A DNA stretch of 64,000 nt from the NCBI GenBank assembly GCA_013365365.1, contig JABVXU010000108.1, positions 1-64,000 on the forward strand, read 5' to 3'. The position numbers were made by a program, and so were the translations under genes. Positions 49,796 to 62,122 of this stretch are shown here, in pieces. Source of the stretch: Cruorifilaria tuberocauda. Lineage: Eukaryota; Nematoda; Chromadorea; Rhabditida; Onchocercidae. The number at the start of each line of letters is the position of its first letter. Position 1 is the stretch's first letter. The notes beneath the pieces were generated by a model. The model saw only the letters and a list, made by a program, of their open reading frames with translations, ran no database searches and was not told where the DNA came from.

Positions 49796-51470
49796 TATTT
49801 TTTTGTATTTTTAAAATTCTGTTGTATTTTTTAAACATTTATCTATCCCGTTATTTTTCTCTCAAACTCAAGCAGTATAAGTCACCGGAACTAAAAGCTC
49901 ATTATCAGCATAAGGTGTTATATCTTCGCTATAGTGTGTTTGGTAGTGTGTTCGCGTAATAATCGGGTATAAAACAATTTTGTTTCGCATATGAACTCTT
50001 CGGTTGAGGTTCTAGTTTGAAAAAATGATGTAAATAGAATAGAAAGGGAAAAGAGAACTCATAGTTGTATACATATAGCCTCAAGCTAATGCTTTCTCCT
50101 TTCTTGTGAGCATTTTTATAAATGAAATTTTGTAGGAATATGTTTATTCACATATGCTACCAAATGTACTTAAAAGATTTCTAAAAAAATTTAATTTCAG
50201 CTATTAAAAAATTCTATAATCATTGTATGTTAAAAAAATACGTTGAAGTGATCTTAAGATGTTGTTATGGTTCCTTATTTTAGATACTGGTATTTAGATG
50301 AGATGTAACTTACGAAATAACCATATTTTTGCTGGATATTTTCTTAGTGCTTTAACAGCCATTTTTGTAAAAAAGATTACTAATAAAACTGAAATTTCCC
50401 ATACAGTTTGCTTACTCTTGAATTAATTTTTAATAAACATAATAACGTTAACCAACAGTAGCATAAGTGATACAGATATCAACTTTCCCATGTTTCGAAA
50501 AAAAGCGGTTTGTAGATCTAATGTTAAATTATGCCCAACTACTCTTATTATTTCTCCTTTTGCAAATTCGATAGATTAATCCTGAAACTGCGAAAATGAT
50601 AGCACGTTTAAAATTTTTAAAAGATCTTTTTTCTTTCGGTCTGTCTATATGTTTTATACTGCCATTTCCTATTTTTGATTAAAATCTGAATTTGTTTAAA
50701 GAGATGCCCAGAACAAATACTGCACGACATATTTAACGAAAATCCAAATAAAGTAAATATAAATAAATGATGGATGTGTTATTTGTTTGATGTTTAAAAG
50801 TTCTTAGAACATTTGCGAAAATAACCTAACCAGTTATTATTTGTAGGAGAATTCAAGATAATAAAATTGTCATGTTACATGAGATGAATTTCGAGTTACA
50901 CAATTTTGCGTTAGAAGGTACTTGAAATCAATTTTGAAATCGATATCATTGTAGAGTATTCTTTATTTCAAGTTGAGAAATTCAGGAAGAACTAAACAGG
51001 GCGCTTATTCCTCTGAAGATCGATTGTTTAGTCAATCTATTCATGAGAAAGTAAAATTCTATGTACCTCATCAAGAAATGTGAAGGAAAACTTTGGAACG
51101 GCACCAAATGCCGTAATGCAACAAACGCGGTAGCGATATTGTTGGTTACAGACACCGTAAAAAATTGATAAGGAATTAATTGACACAAGAATGTTTAAAT
51201 AAGTATTAGCATAAGCATAATGCCGGCAAAACTATTACGTGCCAATGCTATCGTAAGACTGCTTCAAGTGAAAGTTTCACTAAAGAGAAAAGAATCGTTC
51301 AATCAAACATAGAACGAATTCATCTCTAAGCATATTAACATGTTTAAAAATTAATTTTGTTATACATGCTGCTCCCATTCATAGAGATATACCAGAATAA
51401 AGGATATAACTTATTTCAACAACGATACATTTCATCATTTTTACTGAACTCATATAAAAAACACTTGTTG
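49796..51470. other. Intergenic, no gene seen
   Basis: Shared 3' flank of the convergent small membrane protein and TFIIF beta genes. AT-rich; no repeat or exon that I can support. Confidence 0.5.
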
Positions 51471-53893
51471 TTATCCAGTTTCTTTTTTATAGTTTCGGTA
51501 CTCTGGTTTTAATTCCCACATCGATTTGTGTGGCGGCATTGCATTGTATACAGCGATTTCCGTTAATATTTCTTTAACAAATCCCTGAAAATATAAATTA
51601 TTATAAGTTATTAGGGAATCAAGACTCACAAGAAATAATGCGAAAGTATTTTAATGCAGTTACCAATTAGCATTAGGCTGAAGTAACAAACACAGTAAAT
51701 GCTGTCAGAATAGGATAAAAATTTAATCCGGAAGAATTATAGACTTAATAATAAAAGGAATATCAAGTGAGACTGAGAAGCAAGAGTAGTGGAAATAGAA
51801 CAAATGATAAATAATTTTAGTTATCTTTCGGTTTATATTAAATTACGTTTCAATAATTCTGAGAAATGCTTGTTAAAAATATGAATGAACTAATAAAACG
51901 AACGGGAGGCTGATTTGTAAGTTTCTGCAAATCAATTAGTCGGTAGTACTGATGTTTTTCAAAAGCATGAAATATTGCTTGTCGAACGACATCCTTATCT
52001 GCACGAACTGTCTTAGCTCCTTCTTTCTTCTGCTTCTCTCTGATTAACTAAAACAAAACAAAAACCGAAATTTCTTCACAATAAATTAATAAAGCGACGA
52101 ACATTTATGCTTACGTGCTTTAATCTCAAGCACAAAAGCATGCCTTAATTTTTTTAAAACGATATTTTAATTTTAATATGGGAAGCTGCACAAATATAAA
52201 GGATTTGTAGAAACAAACCATTTCGGCATGAACAGCAATAGGCTTGAATTTCACTTCAGCTTTTTCCATTTGTTTCACATGTCGTTTTGGTTGAGAACTT
52301 CTCTCGATTTGTTTTCTATAAAATTTTAAAATTCTTTATAGAATGAAGAAGGGTTAATCCATAAATTACGTGATTTAAGTCTTTATGAGTAAGTTATTGT
52401 TCTCTATGTGAAACGTTCTATAGCCTTCTATACATTAAGAAACATGAACTTGACAGTTTCATGATGCTACTCATAGGTATATCCCAGCATTTCGACATTA
52501 ATTGACAACGCTAATAAAGTATACACAGCACTTTACACAAACAGAATTCTCACGTTAAAATATTCGATAAAAAATTAAAAAGTCTATAATTTGCAAAACG
52601 AACATTTTCATTCGCATATAATCAGCTGTTTGAGGAGGCCTACAATCCGCTCTTTTCACGACTCGCCCTTCAATGCTTAAGCGGCCGGAACATACATCAG
52701 TATCTTCATTTAAGCCGCTTTTATCTGAATGACAATTACGAGAAAAATGAATTATGAGAGAAATGAACCAAACTAAAATCATTATCATAAATGCAGGTGC
52801 AAAAAAGACCTTCACACAGCACAGCTAGAGATTGATTCTTGATATCGCCGATGACAAAACTATGCTCATTTGGTATTTTGAAATTTGCTTGTTTATTTTT
52901 TGCAGAAATAATTCGATTATTGCGTGATATTGGAATCAAAAATGAGTCCGATGATGAGGCTTCTTCGTCGTGAACTAAATAAATTTCCATTATAAAAATA
53001 TATTTAACTTAATATCATATCACATCTATGTCAATACTCAAATTCCATAATGTGAATAACACAATTCGAGGGAAGGGTGACAGCTAAGGAAAGGGTACTA
53101 CTAATCGTCTTAAAAACACTGACCCAATGTACATTTGTCATAACATTTTTAACTGTCTTCATAATCTAGAAAGCTAAAGCAGAAAAAGAGCATATCTAGA
53201 AAGATGAGAAAATAAGTCCATAAATAAGCAGAACACCAAAACCTGATGAATTCATTTCAATCAAATTTGTGTTGCTCTTAAATATCAAATCCGTTTTTCC
53301 ATTTGCGCTCTTAATTACCAATCGTCCAACATCATGGCCGATATTCTTCTCCCACAATTCAGACAAATATCTCGGTACCTAGAAAATCATTTCTAATTAT
53401 CATAGAGCATAAGAATGGATATTTCAATATAAAAGAGAAACTGAAAATATTATTGGAAAGACTGGAGACATAGCATTGGGTATTTTAGATGTATGACAAA
53501 AAGAATTTACAACTACCCATAAAAAAAAGAATTCACAATTACCTTTACATAAAGATAAAAACGCCTGATGACTAATGAAGTCACATACTCTCATATGCTT
53601 GTATCGAATCATCCCATAGGTTTCATTTCAATTATCATCTCAAGAATGACTGTGAGATCGGATAATATCAGTCACAAAGTTATTTTATCTCAATTAAGTT
53701 CGCGATATGATATGAATAGTTACTTATATTCAACTACGAGTTTTAACGAAACCAATGCCAGTAATAAGAAAAATATAATCGAATCAAATTTTAAACGAAA
53801 ATCATTAGATATTACCTTCACGAGCCACACTCCTCGTTTTGCACAATCACTATCAACATGATCGCTAAATTTCCGTTTACCTTTGGAATTCAT
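51471..53893 (-). CDS. gtf2f2: General transcription factor IIF subunit 2 (RAP30, TFIIF beta)
   Basis: TFIIF beta pairs with RAP74, escorts RNA polymerase II to the promoter and binds DNA with its C-terminal winged helix. Minus-strand exons: 53893-53816, 53378-53243, 52974-52810, 52724-52604, 52315-52219, 52047-51904, 51584-51471, phases consistent, 284 residues (human 249). N-terminal landmark RGVWLVKVPRYLSELWEKN; middle IPNEHSFVIGDIKNQSLAVL and LSIEGRVVKRADCRPPQTAD followed by YMRMK; C-terminal winged helix KTVRADKDVVRQAIFHAFEK then HQYYRLIDLQKLTNQPP, and the end KEILTEIAVYNAMPPHKSMW plus ELKPEYRNYK. The extra length is mainly an acidic Ser-rich insert (HDEEASSSDSF) and a longer N terminus. 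An ATTTCAG acceptor ends three bases before the ATG. Confidence 0.94.
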
Positions 53894-54807
53894 TCCCTGA
53901 AATTCAGAATAATTAGATAAAACCCAAGACATAAACTTCTTAATTACTCAAGATACAAATGTTCATATCGAGCACCTTAGCCATCTTTAAAGCAGTAGTA
54001 CTAATATACAACTCAAAATATTCCAAGAATAATTACCAGTTTCAAAACCACACCATAATTAAAGTTTTTTATTAAACGTCAAAACAAAATTTAAAAAGTA
54101 AAAGAAAATGTATTGGAAGGAAAAGAAAATAATCAATTCATATATGGAGCGTCTTAAAGATGAAATGAAGAAGAATATGTAAAAAAAATATCCACCTAAC
54201 ACAATCATAGCAAACCAAGCTCAACAAAGCAAACAATGGAGCTAAATTTCTATGAGAAAATATCAGTTGAGATCACCAAGAATATTAAGATAATACAACT
54301 TCAATGTAAAATAAGAATACAAACACATCAAAACAATACTGCATCCTATTTTATTAAAGCATATGTTCCAAACTTCAGATTTCCTAACATTATTTAAATA
54401 TATTTCATAATAAGGACTTAATTCATACAATTGTGAAAAATGAACTAAGACTATAATTTTATCCAAAAATATACAAAATAAAATAATACTACTAACTAAA
54501 GTAATCTAAATAACTTGAAAATCATACAAAAATTTCATCAAAATGCATATGAATGGTTCCGAGATAATCAAAACATACTTGGTAACCTAGTCACTTTTCG
54601 TTCCTCCTACCTTCTTTACGATTGCGAAGAAAGGGCAAATAGAAGCATAGCTCATTTTTGAGATCTAAGTTGATTTTATGACGAGAAGAAAAGAGATAAA
54701 TGCTTTTAGTGTAAGCCTAACGTATGTTCGTTAAGAAAAAATGAAAATTATTAATTATTATAATAATTAAATGGCGGATGGAACTGAGTAACAAAGTTTA
54801 AAAACGT
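53894..54807. other. Intergenic UBAC2-TFIIF beta
   Basis: 900 bases of AT-rich DNA between two minus-strand genes, with no coding signal. The spacing is wide for an operon, though trans-splicing of the downstream gene is likely. Confidence 0.45.
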
Positions 54808-57486
54808 TCAACGTCTGTTATGCAGTAACAAATTAGCCGCTTCCGAAGCATCATTACCACATAATTGTAAAGCTTCCCTAACATCTTCCCGAGATCCAAG
54901 GCCCATATCCACGAGTTGACGCACTTGATCTTCACTAGATGACGCACCTAAATACACAACGAATATATAAGCCATTCATCTTTTATTGCAAAAATTTAGA
55001 TTGAAAGATTGAATGCACATTTATTGACATACCACCAACAAATTTTAAAAAGCTAAGATTGAGAAAAATAAGCTGAAAACCTCGTACATAAAAGCACTCT
55101 CTACAAATATTGGGAAAAAAGCCTGAAAAATACCAGTGGATGCCCTGCCCAATAATCGATTCAAAAAATGAAGTTGATTGTCATTAGGTCGAGCCTGAAA
55201 CGTGCAGTAATCGCTTCATCAGCCCAAAACAAACTCGGTATTTACTTAATAAAATAGATATATGCAGATAAAATGGTTTCACGGTACGAATTTTCAACTT
55301 ACCATGCATAAATACCAAGTTATAATTCGATATCTTAAATATCTACAAAAAATGCAAAATGTGTCTTACTCGTTCACTCCTATAAACACGCTGCATTTGC
55401 CCAAACATTAATCTCCTTTCATAGTTATCTAGAATATCTATCCTTTGTCTCTCAATCGTTGCTGCTATCGGTAAAACACTACCCTGCAAAAACCCAATCA
55501 TAAATCTTAATAGAATTTTGCATACAATCTAATTTACAAAGTTGTGTGACTAATGGAGCTTAAGGCCAGTCAAAATTCCTTTTCAATTTTTGGAAAAATA
55601 ACCTCTCTTCCAAATTCACCGCATTCGGCAAATTTTTGGAACAGCCAACCGATCGGATTTGAAGTGGAATGCAACAACCCAACAAAAAAATTCGGCAAAA
55701 AATTAATTTTGGCAAAGAACTGTGGATATAAGACGATGCTTGAAGCACCCGCTGCACATGCAAGCAGAACCGGCTTTGATAATGCAAGCAACTGAAATAA
55801 AAGAGTTGGAAATGATTTTGCTAAATGACTATGAAGTAAGATAATATCAAGTAAAATTTGTGCTATAAGTAATATCATACAGTTTTCCGGTCATTGGTAA
55901 TCAAAAAATAGTACGGATAGCTCTATCGATGAAGAATAAAAAGAATTCATCGCTAATGACTTCGACCACTCACCACGGATAATATCTTTAAAATTTATTC
56001 AATTATCTTTGAACAGAGTGAACTGATAAAGAAAATTATAAACATCCATTTACTCATCAATAATTTTTCAGTAGAGGAATTAAAAATTTTTACTTCATTC
56101 GGCAATTTGTGTCAATTTTAAAGACACTCAATAGAGCTAAATTAAGACTAACTGACAATAACCTGAATAAACATAATAAATGGAAAGCTGTGCACTGATA
56201 ATGATAAGCCAAGTATACTAGCATACGGAACTAATGGTATCTCCTTCACATATGACAGATATAATGCAGTGAGCAAATCATACGGTCCAATAACAAAATA
56301 CATAGTTGATGGGATATAGCCATATAACCGTGACAGAATAAAATAAATGGCTATCTCCATAGCAATTGAATGAAGAAAATTGAATAAAATGAAGTTCTGT
56401 AATTACTGATTTATAATTATTTTGATGATATCTCTAATCATATTAGAATTTGATAGAGGGATTAAGATTTTTGCTTACCATCATGTCCTGTTAACGTTTA
56501 TGGTGGTTGATAGAGAGGATTTAATCCATTTAATGACTTATTTCTATCAATAGGTCAAAATCTTACTCTATTCTAAAATCCTTTATGTCTCTAATTCGTT
56601 TTCAATATAGAGCTGCACAACCAATGCAATATCGTGTTTCTAATCTAGTGATTAGATGGGCAATATCATAATTAGATGGCAGAATTTAAATAAATTACCA
56701 TAAATTTGCAAGAACCGAAACGGCGTTCTATCAATCGACCGTAATATAATAAGACCAATCCACTAATAAGAGACGAAGGACTTCGAAAAACTAATTTTGA
56801 TGAAATTATCTGCAAAATCTAAAAACACCATCAATTAGTTGTTGTCAACAAAAATCATTATCAGCGAATCCAATAATTTCTACTATTGAATGAAATACTA
56901 CAGTTATATTAAACAGTACAATATATCTTTAATGGTAAAGCCATGCATATTTCAAACGCTTACCCCTTTAATAGAGGTGATATTTCCCAATGATGGAGCA
57001 ATCCAAGAATCAAAATCATTAATACTTAAATGCATGCAGACAACAGAACTAAGCAATGTGATCAATAACCTGGAATTACATAATTTTCAAAAAATTCTCC
57101 GTTAAAATAAATAATCCATTGCATAGCCTTCTTAGCAAAATGTTATTTTGTCATTTATAAACAGCAAAAAGGTTTTTAAACTATCAATAATGTAGAGAGC
57201 TAACGATGAAACGAAATGAATTTTATAGCATAAATCCATCTGCGATATCTCAAAACTAAATCTTATTTTATTCTTCTGATGAGTTCACTGATATTTATTA
57301 TATTCTTAATTGATATATGCTGAACTGTTTAACAAAACAAGAAACCGATAGCTCTATCAAAAATTTCAAAAAAAATTCCTAATCAAATCAAAAATGAAGA
57401 AATTTTAACCATGCTTTTGTAACTGGTGCATATATAAACAAGTCTTGGTTTTGCATTTGATACTGTCCTCCCTTTGCATGAATCAT
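54808..57486 (-). CDS. ubac2: UBAC2-like ER rhomboid pseudoprotease with C-terminal UBA domain
   Basis: UBAC2 is an ER multi-pass protein of the derlin/rhomboid group that binds ubiquitin and works with UBXD8 and ERAD factors. Minus-strand exons: 57486-57410, 57069-56964, 56809-56699, 56396-56163, 55791-55603, 55483-55370, 55194-55134, 54947-54808. Phases agree and give 343 residues, against 344 in human. Landmarks: APVTKAWLLITLLSSVVCMH at the first membrane helix; YYGRLIERRFGSCKFM (human NFRIFERRYGSRKF); several further hydrophobic helices (IAMEIAIYFILSRLYGYIP); ATIERQRIDILDNYERRLMF (human ATLDIQRQQRMELLDRQLMF); and a UBA domain ending the protein (QVRQLVDMGLGSREDVREAL then QLCGNDASEAANLLLHN). 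Exon 2 was found by phase logic: exon 1 ends TG and it supplies the G of Trp. The TTTCAG acceptor lies two bases before the ATG. Confidence 0.9.
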
Positions 57487-57704
57487 ATCTGAAATTATAA
57501 AATTTATTGACAACATGTACTCTTCTGACAAGTTAAAATGTCTTAAGATGGAGGAAGAATGAAGTGGAAATTATCAATGCAACATAACTATTTAGGTATT
57601 AAACAGTTAAATACCTCAGAGCTACTAAATTGTTTTAAATAAAATTTAATTTTCATCATTAGAGAAAGTTTTTGCAAACATTATTATAGAATTTCCCAAT
57701 GAAA

Positions 57705-57841
57705 CTACAAAAGTTTTGTAACCTTAGGTTTGTAAAGTTGTAAAGTTTCATCAAAAAATCTTTCGCTCCCGACAAATAGCTCAAACGCGCTAGGAGATTG
57801 AATCAATTTTGCAACAACCTCATCACCTAAAAACTTTTCTC
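57705..57841 (-). CDS. Orphan minus-strand exon, unrecognised
   Basis: After an ATTTCAG acceptor (minus strand) a 45-codon frame begins EKFLGDEVVAKLIQSPSAFE, continues LFVGSERFFDETLQLYKPK and stops at 57705-57707. Composition is coding-like. It has no ATG in frame, does not join UBAC2 exon 1 in phase without a stop, and I could not find a 5' partner exon. It may be the last exon of a small gene or a conserved non-UBAC2 piece. Low confidence. Confidence 0.3.
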
Positions 57842-58204
57842 CTGAAATCTGACTTCGGATTTAGATAATTACCACACATCACCTCAAAGCATTGTTCCTT
57901 GGTCGAAAATAAAAAGTGAGATAGATTTTCATAGCGATGCTAACAAAGAAATATAAATGTATGCGGCCGCTCAGCTCAGTGAGATTTATCGGAAGTCGCC
58001 GAGGTAATCATTTAGTTGGTAAGTAACGGGTGGGAGGTATGAAAGGAGAATTCGGACCAATAGGAAGATAAAGTGATATGTGAAGTATTTGAGGTCTTTT
58101 GAACTGTATAAAATTATTTGTTCAAAATTTAAATGTAGATTGAAATTAACATATCTCACGCTGACTCGGAGAGAGAGATAGGAAGAAGAGAGAAGCAGAG
58201 AGAA
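57842..58204. promoter_or_regulatory. Probable 5' region and leader of the ZnF-UBP gene
   Basis: A small GC-rich patch at 57961-58003 (GCGGCCGCTCAGC...) ends in a donor-like CGAG/GTAATC. It carries an ATG-led 43-nt piece reading MRPLSSVRFIGSRR. A GA-rich stretch precedes the ATG at 58205. A spliced leader exon is possible; its coding potential does not continue into the next exon. Confidence 0.3.
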
Positions 58205-59610
58205 ATGACGTACAATGAGAGGTTAGGACCGACAACATCATCATCCACGTCGTCAACGCAAGTGGAGGACCAAGTGGTTATGCACACTGTTATCCCATTA
58301 CCTGAATGTCCACATCTAGTTGAGGTATGTTCATTGCTTTTATAGTTTTTAAATTATTGGCTTGTGTTTTTGAGAAATAAATTTTACTTGAAATTTCCAA
58401 GTTTGTTTGAACAATAATGCAAAAATGCGAAATATCTATTCAGGTAAAGTGTTAACCTAAATAAGCAAGCAGTTAACTCAAAACAATGTTTGTCTATAGA
58501 AGATGAAGACAAGAGGGAACAAGATAGTCAAAAATGGATTCCTTTTCATGTTTTTGTTAAATCGAAAATTCAGTAATTATATATTGAAAGATGTAAATAC
58601 ACTTATAAATGAATTTTCATTTTAAGCAATGCTTTAGATGTATATTAAATATATTAAAAGATTTCGGAAACTATTTGCATGATTCCCATAAGTCTTAGTG
58701 AGGACTGGAATGCTGTCTTTCTTTCATAACCTGTCTTTCTAAATGACAAGCATAATATAGCATTATCTAATTATTAAATATAGCATTATCTAATTATATA
58801 CTTTCATAACCTGTCTTTCTAATGACAAGCATAATATAGCATTATCTAATTATTGCTAGAGTTGTTCATTCAAGAAAAAGTAAGTTCAGTAACAATATAT
58901 ATCAGTAACAATATAAAAAGTAAGTTCAGTAACAATATATAATATATTTTGTAACAATATATGCTGTTTGCTATTTCAATGTGTTTTGAGGTTGCTTTTA
59001 AATGTCTTCATTAATTATATTTTCAGATTAGAGAACTTCCTGCTGAAGGTGTTGATGCATTAGCATGCTGTTCAGAATGCCGCTCCAATGTGGAACAGTG
59101 GGTTTGTCTGACTTGCTACTCGGTTCGTACTTTATAGAGCAAGTATGATATATCTGGAAAAGTTGTATTAATATATAGTCTACTATCAAAGAAAGATTCA
59201 CAAATTGTTAAATTTGTCAGCTTATTTATATTACGACAATAATACTTTGCATTGAAGTGGCGAATCATTTATTGAATTTACTTCGTTTACTTTATGCTGA
59301 AATGATCACTTCTAGGATTTTCAATAATAAATCGATTTGGATTACTATTCTATAAATGTTCAAAGATCGACTTCTTTTATTCTAGGTTAATTGCGGCCGT
59401 TATGTTGCCGGTCATGCAGTGCATCATCAGATGCGTACTGGTCATTCGATGGTACTGAGTTTAGCCGATCTTTCGGTATGGTGTTACCCTTGTGAGTCAT
59501 ACGTTCACCATGAAATACTAATTCCTGTAAAGAGTGCAGCATATCAGTCGAAATTCGGTGTTCCTATTCCAGAACAAGGAAGATCAGAATCTGAGAATCC
59601 TAGCAACTGA
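58205..59610 (+). CDS. Stand-alone HDAC6-type ZnF-UBP ubiquitin-binding protein
   Basis: ZnF-UBP domains bind the free C-terminal Gly-Gly of ubiquitin. Exons: 58205-58324, 59027-59122, 59386-59610, all phase 0, 146 residues. After a Thr/Ser-rich N terminus the domain runs from ~residue 34 (PLPECPHLVEIRELPAEGVD) through CCSECRSNVEQWVCLTCYS, VNCGRYVAGHAVHHQMRTGH and SMVLSLADLSVWCYPCESYV, to HHEILIPVKSAAYQSKFG. The zinc-binding Cys/His set (CPH, C..C, C..C, C, H, H..H) is complete. The W.CL.CY, CGRY.GH and WCY.C elements that form the ubiquitin-tail pocket are present. The closest family in my memory is the C-terminal finger of HDAC6, but no deacetylase domain lies nearby on this strand. Introns are AT-rich, with duplications in intron 1. 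Confidence 0.9.
58719..58960 (+). repeat. Two local direct duplications in ZnF-UBP intron 1
   Basis: CTTTCATAACCTGTCTTTCTAA and ATGACAAGCATAATATAGCA occur twice, about 80 bases apart (near 58721 and 58801); the shorter unit TATAGCATTATCTAATTAT occurs three times. Just after, AAAAGTAAGTTCAGTAACAA occurs twice (near 58875 and 58915). Recent slippage or duplication inside the intron is likely. Confidence 0.8.
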
Positions 59611-62122
59611 TTGATCCTCACTAGTTGAGTAATTAACCCTTTCACATGAACTAGGTTTTGCTCATTTTATTTCCTTCCTTTCGTTCATTGGAAGCCGATT
59701 AAAAATTTTTTCTAATCGGTTTCAAATTTCATAAAACATAAGCTGTAGAAAGTATTTCCCTTTCTACTTCACTACCTCATTTCACTTCATCACATTGTTT
59801 TTTCAATTTTTGTGTCTTCGTTCTTTATCTTCTTACCATAATTTTGTTATATTGCATACAGTAATATAAAAAATCGAAGATAATCTCATTTTCTTTGGTA
59901 AGTTGTAATTGATGTGGAGCATTCAAAAATGGAGGAGAAATATATCTAACCTAATGAAAAAAGACGATAACATTTTTTCGTTATTTTGAAACTGATTTTG
60001 CTCTAAGACTTTTGTATATTTATGTTATATATGTAACTATCTAGGGGAATTACTTTTTCTTTGTATGCGGATAGTTTAAATTAAACTTTCGATTATACAG
60101 ACAAGGATCGAAGATTTTCCATGAAATTTTTGCTAAAATTATTTTTTAGCTTGAGTATTTTTCTGAATCCTCAATTTATACTACTGCGAATTCCGTAAAT
60201 GTATCACATTCTGGTTCTTTACCGTAAAAATATGCCTATATTTTGAAAATTTGTACCGTTCAAATTCTTTTCATGCTTCATGGATCCTTGTTCATTTACA
60301 TATATTATAAATATGTGAAAGATATATTAAGAGAGAAGAGTCATATCCCACGTATTTACATCAATATTTATGCACTGCCACTGTATTATAAACAAGCCGT
60401 CTTATGAGGTGAATAAATCTGATATTTTCATACGTCATGGATTGGAATTACATGTTGCCGATTTATGTGATAAGAAAAAACTATTTAGAAAAAAGAAACG
60501 ATAAATTAAAACTCACTAATTTCAAAAGAAGTTATCATTTATCGACTTGCTGTCCTACGAATTAGTGAATTGCAGGAACTAAAATCTTTCATCATTTAGC
60601 CTTCATCCATGGATCATGAGTAATCTAAGCAGGACGTTTTAATTATGTATATAAAGTAGGTACTGATAACTGAGAAATAGTATTTCGTTATAAAGCCGAT
60701 TATATTGGCTTAGGTTCTGCAGCGTACAAACAGGTCAACATGTAAAGTGTAGATACATACAAAGTAAATGTAACGCAAATCGACGAACAACAAATTCTTC
60801 GTGCTAATAATAAATTCTGTTGCTAAATGAGAATTGAAATGAATTGTCTGAATCTCGAATAAAATATCCCAAACATATTGTACTTGTAGCTTCAACTATC
60901 TTCACCGAATTTTCCCTATTTTCGACCTTATTCTTTGTGATTTACTTTGCTTAAGGAAGCAAGAGAACAAGAAAGGTAATTCAATGAAATGTATAATCAA
61001 TTAATAAAACAGATAAAAGAAGAAAAGAACTGCATCCACTATAACATTATATGCTATAACTTAGATAAAATTAAGCAGTGTAAAAAAATGTTGATCACTA
61101 AAAATTTTGATTAATAATTAATGAATTGATAATACTGATGTACTGCAAGAAATTAAACAGGTTAATTTCTTAGTCATAACTATTTAGTATCTTAATTTAC
61201 AGTTGTAAATTTTAAAATGTTAGCTAATGAAAGTCTTAAGTACAACGATAAGTTAGTGGATGAATGACGTAGGCTCAAATGGCAAAAGCATATTCATTCG
61301 TTGCCTGGGTGACCATTTTTGATCAAGCATGCTTTGTTTAGCTGTTAGCTAACATTTCTATCTTTCAAGATTTCAAATAAGCATTTTTATTAGCTAGCCA
61401 TTAAATGTTGTTTCAGCAGAAATTTTCCATATAAATTTTCTTTCATTTCAATTTTTGTTTTGTAAGATAAGAAAAAAGAGCATGTTTCAGTGAAATTTTT
61501 AATGATATTAACTTTAGCAGTGGTTGATAGAATAATTTTCAAATAGAATATGTAATAATTCTTCTTTCTTAATATTACTCTTTCTTAATACTTATCATTA
61601 AGTATTCTATTTGAAAATTATTTTATCATATATTGTTAAAGTTAATATCAGTTAAAAACACATAATTGTTATTTCTTTTTTGATTTCTAGTTTCACATAA
61701 AATTGTCATTTTGCTTCTTGCTCATCTCATTTTTTTCTGATATCTTTATTATATATTCATGCTATATGGCATCTCAATAATGATGCTTTAAGTTATTTTT
61801 TTAATAGTTAAACTAAACTAGTCCTGTCAGCATTTTCAATTGTAATGTTAATGCTGCAAATTTTTCTGATACAAATTCATCAAATTCATTGTGATCGTAA
61901 AATAATAAGCTAATGATAAAAATACTCATAGAATTTATCAATTATAATTATAGAACTGAATTTGACGATTTCATTAAAGTTATAGAGCTACTATTGTTAA
62001 AAGAAAATATTACATTTTAATTTATAAAATCTAAAATTTATTCCTATCCTTCTTTTTTTAGTTGAAGTAATGCGTTTAAAGTAAATATTGAAAGCGGAAA
62101 ATGCGCAATTTATCGATACATA
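59611..62122. other. Intergenic with a long inverted repeat
   Basis: No supported exon in 2.5 kb. It contains the 150-bp inverted repeat at 61501-61653, listed separately. Confidence 0.5.
61501..61653. repeat. Inverted repeat with ~50-bp arms (foldback/MITE-like)
   Basis: Arm 1 (61501-61550) and the reverse complement of arm 2 (61603-61653) agree over almost their whole length, including TGATATTAACTTTA and AATAATTTTCAAATAGAATA, with a few mismatches and a small indel in the middle. The loop is about 52 bases and itself contains repeated CTTTCTTAATA. No coding content. Confidence 0.85.

Noticed and set aside
55553..55795. 80-codon plus-strand frame
   Set aside because: Antisense to UBAC2 exon 55791-55603, which has matched splice sites and phase.
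56890..57105. 71-codon plus-strand frame
   Set aside because: The opposite strand holds a spliced UBAC2 exon (57069-56964) that restores the Trp codon and the family N terminus.
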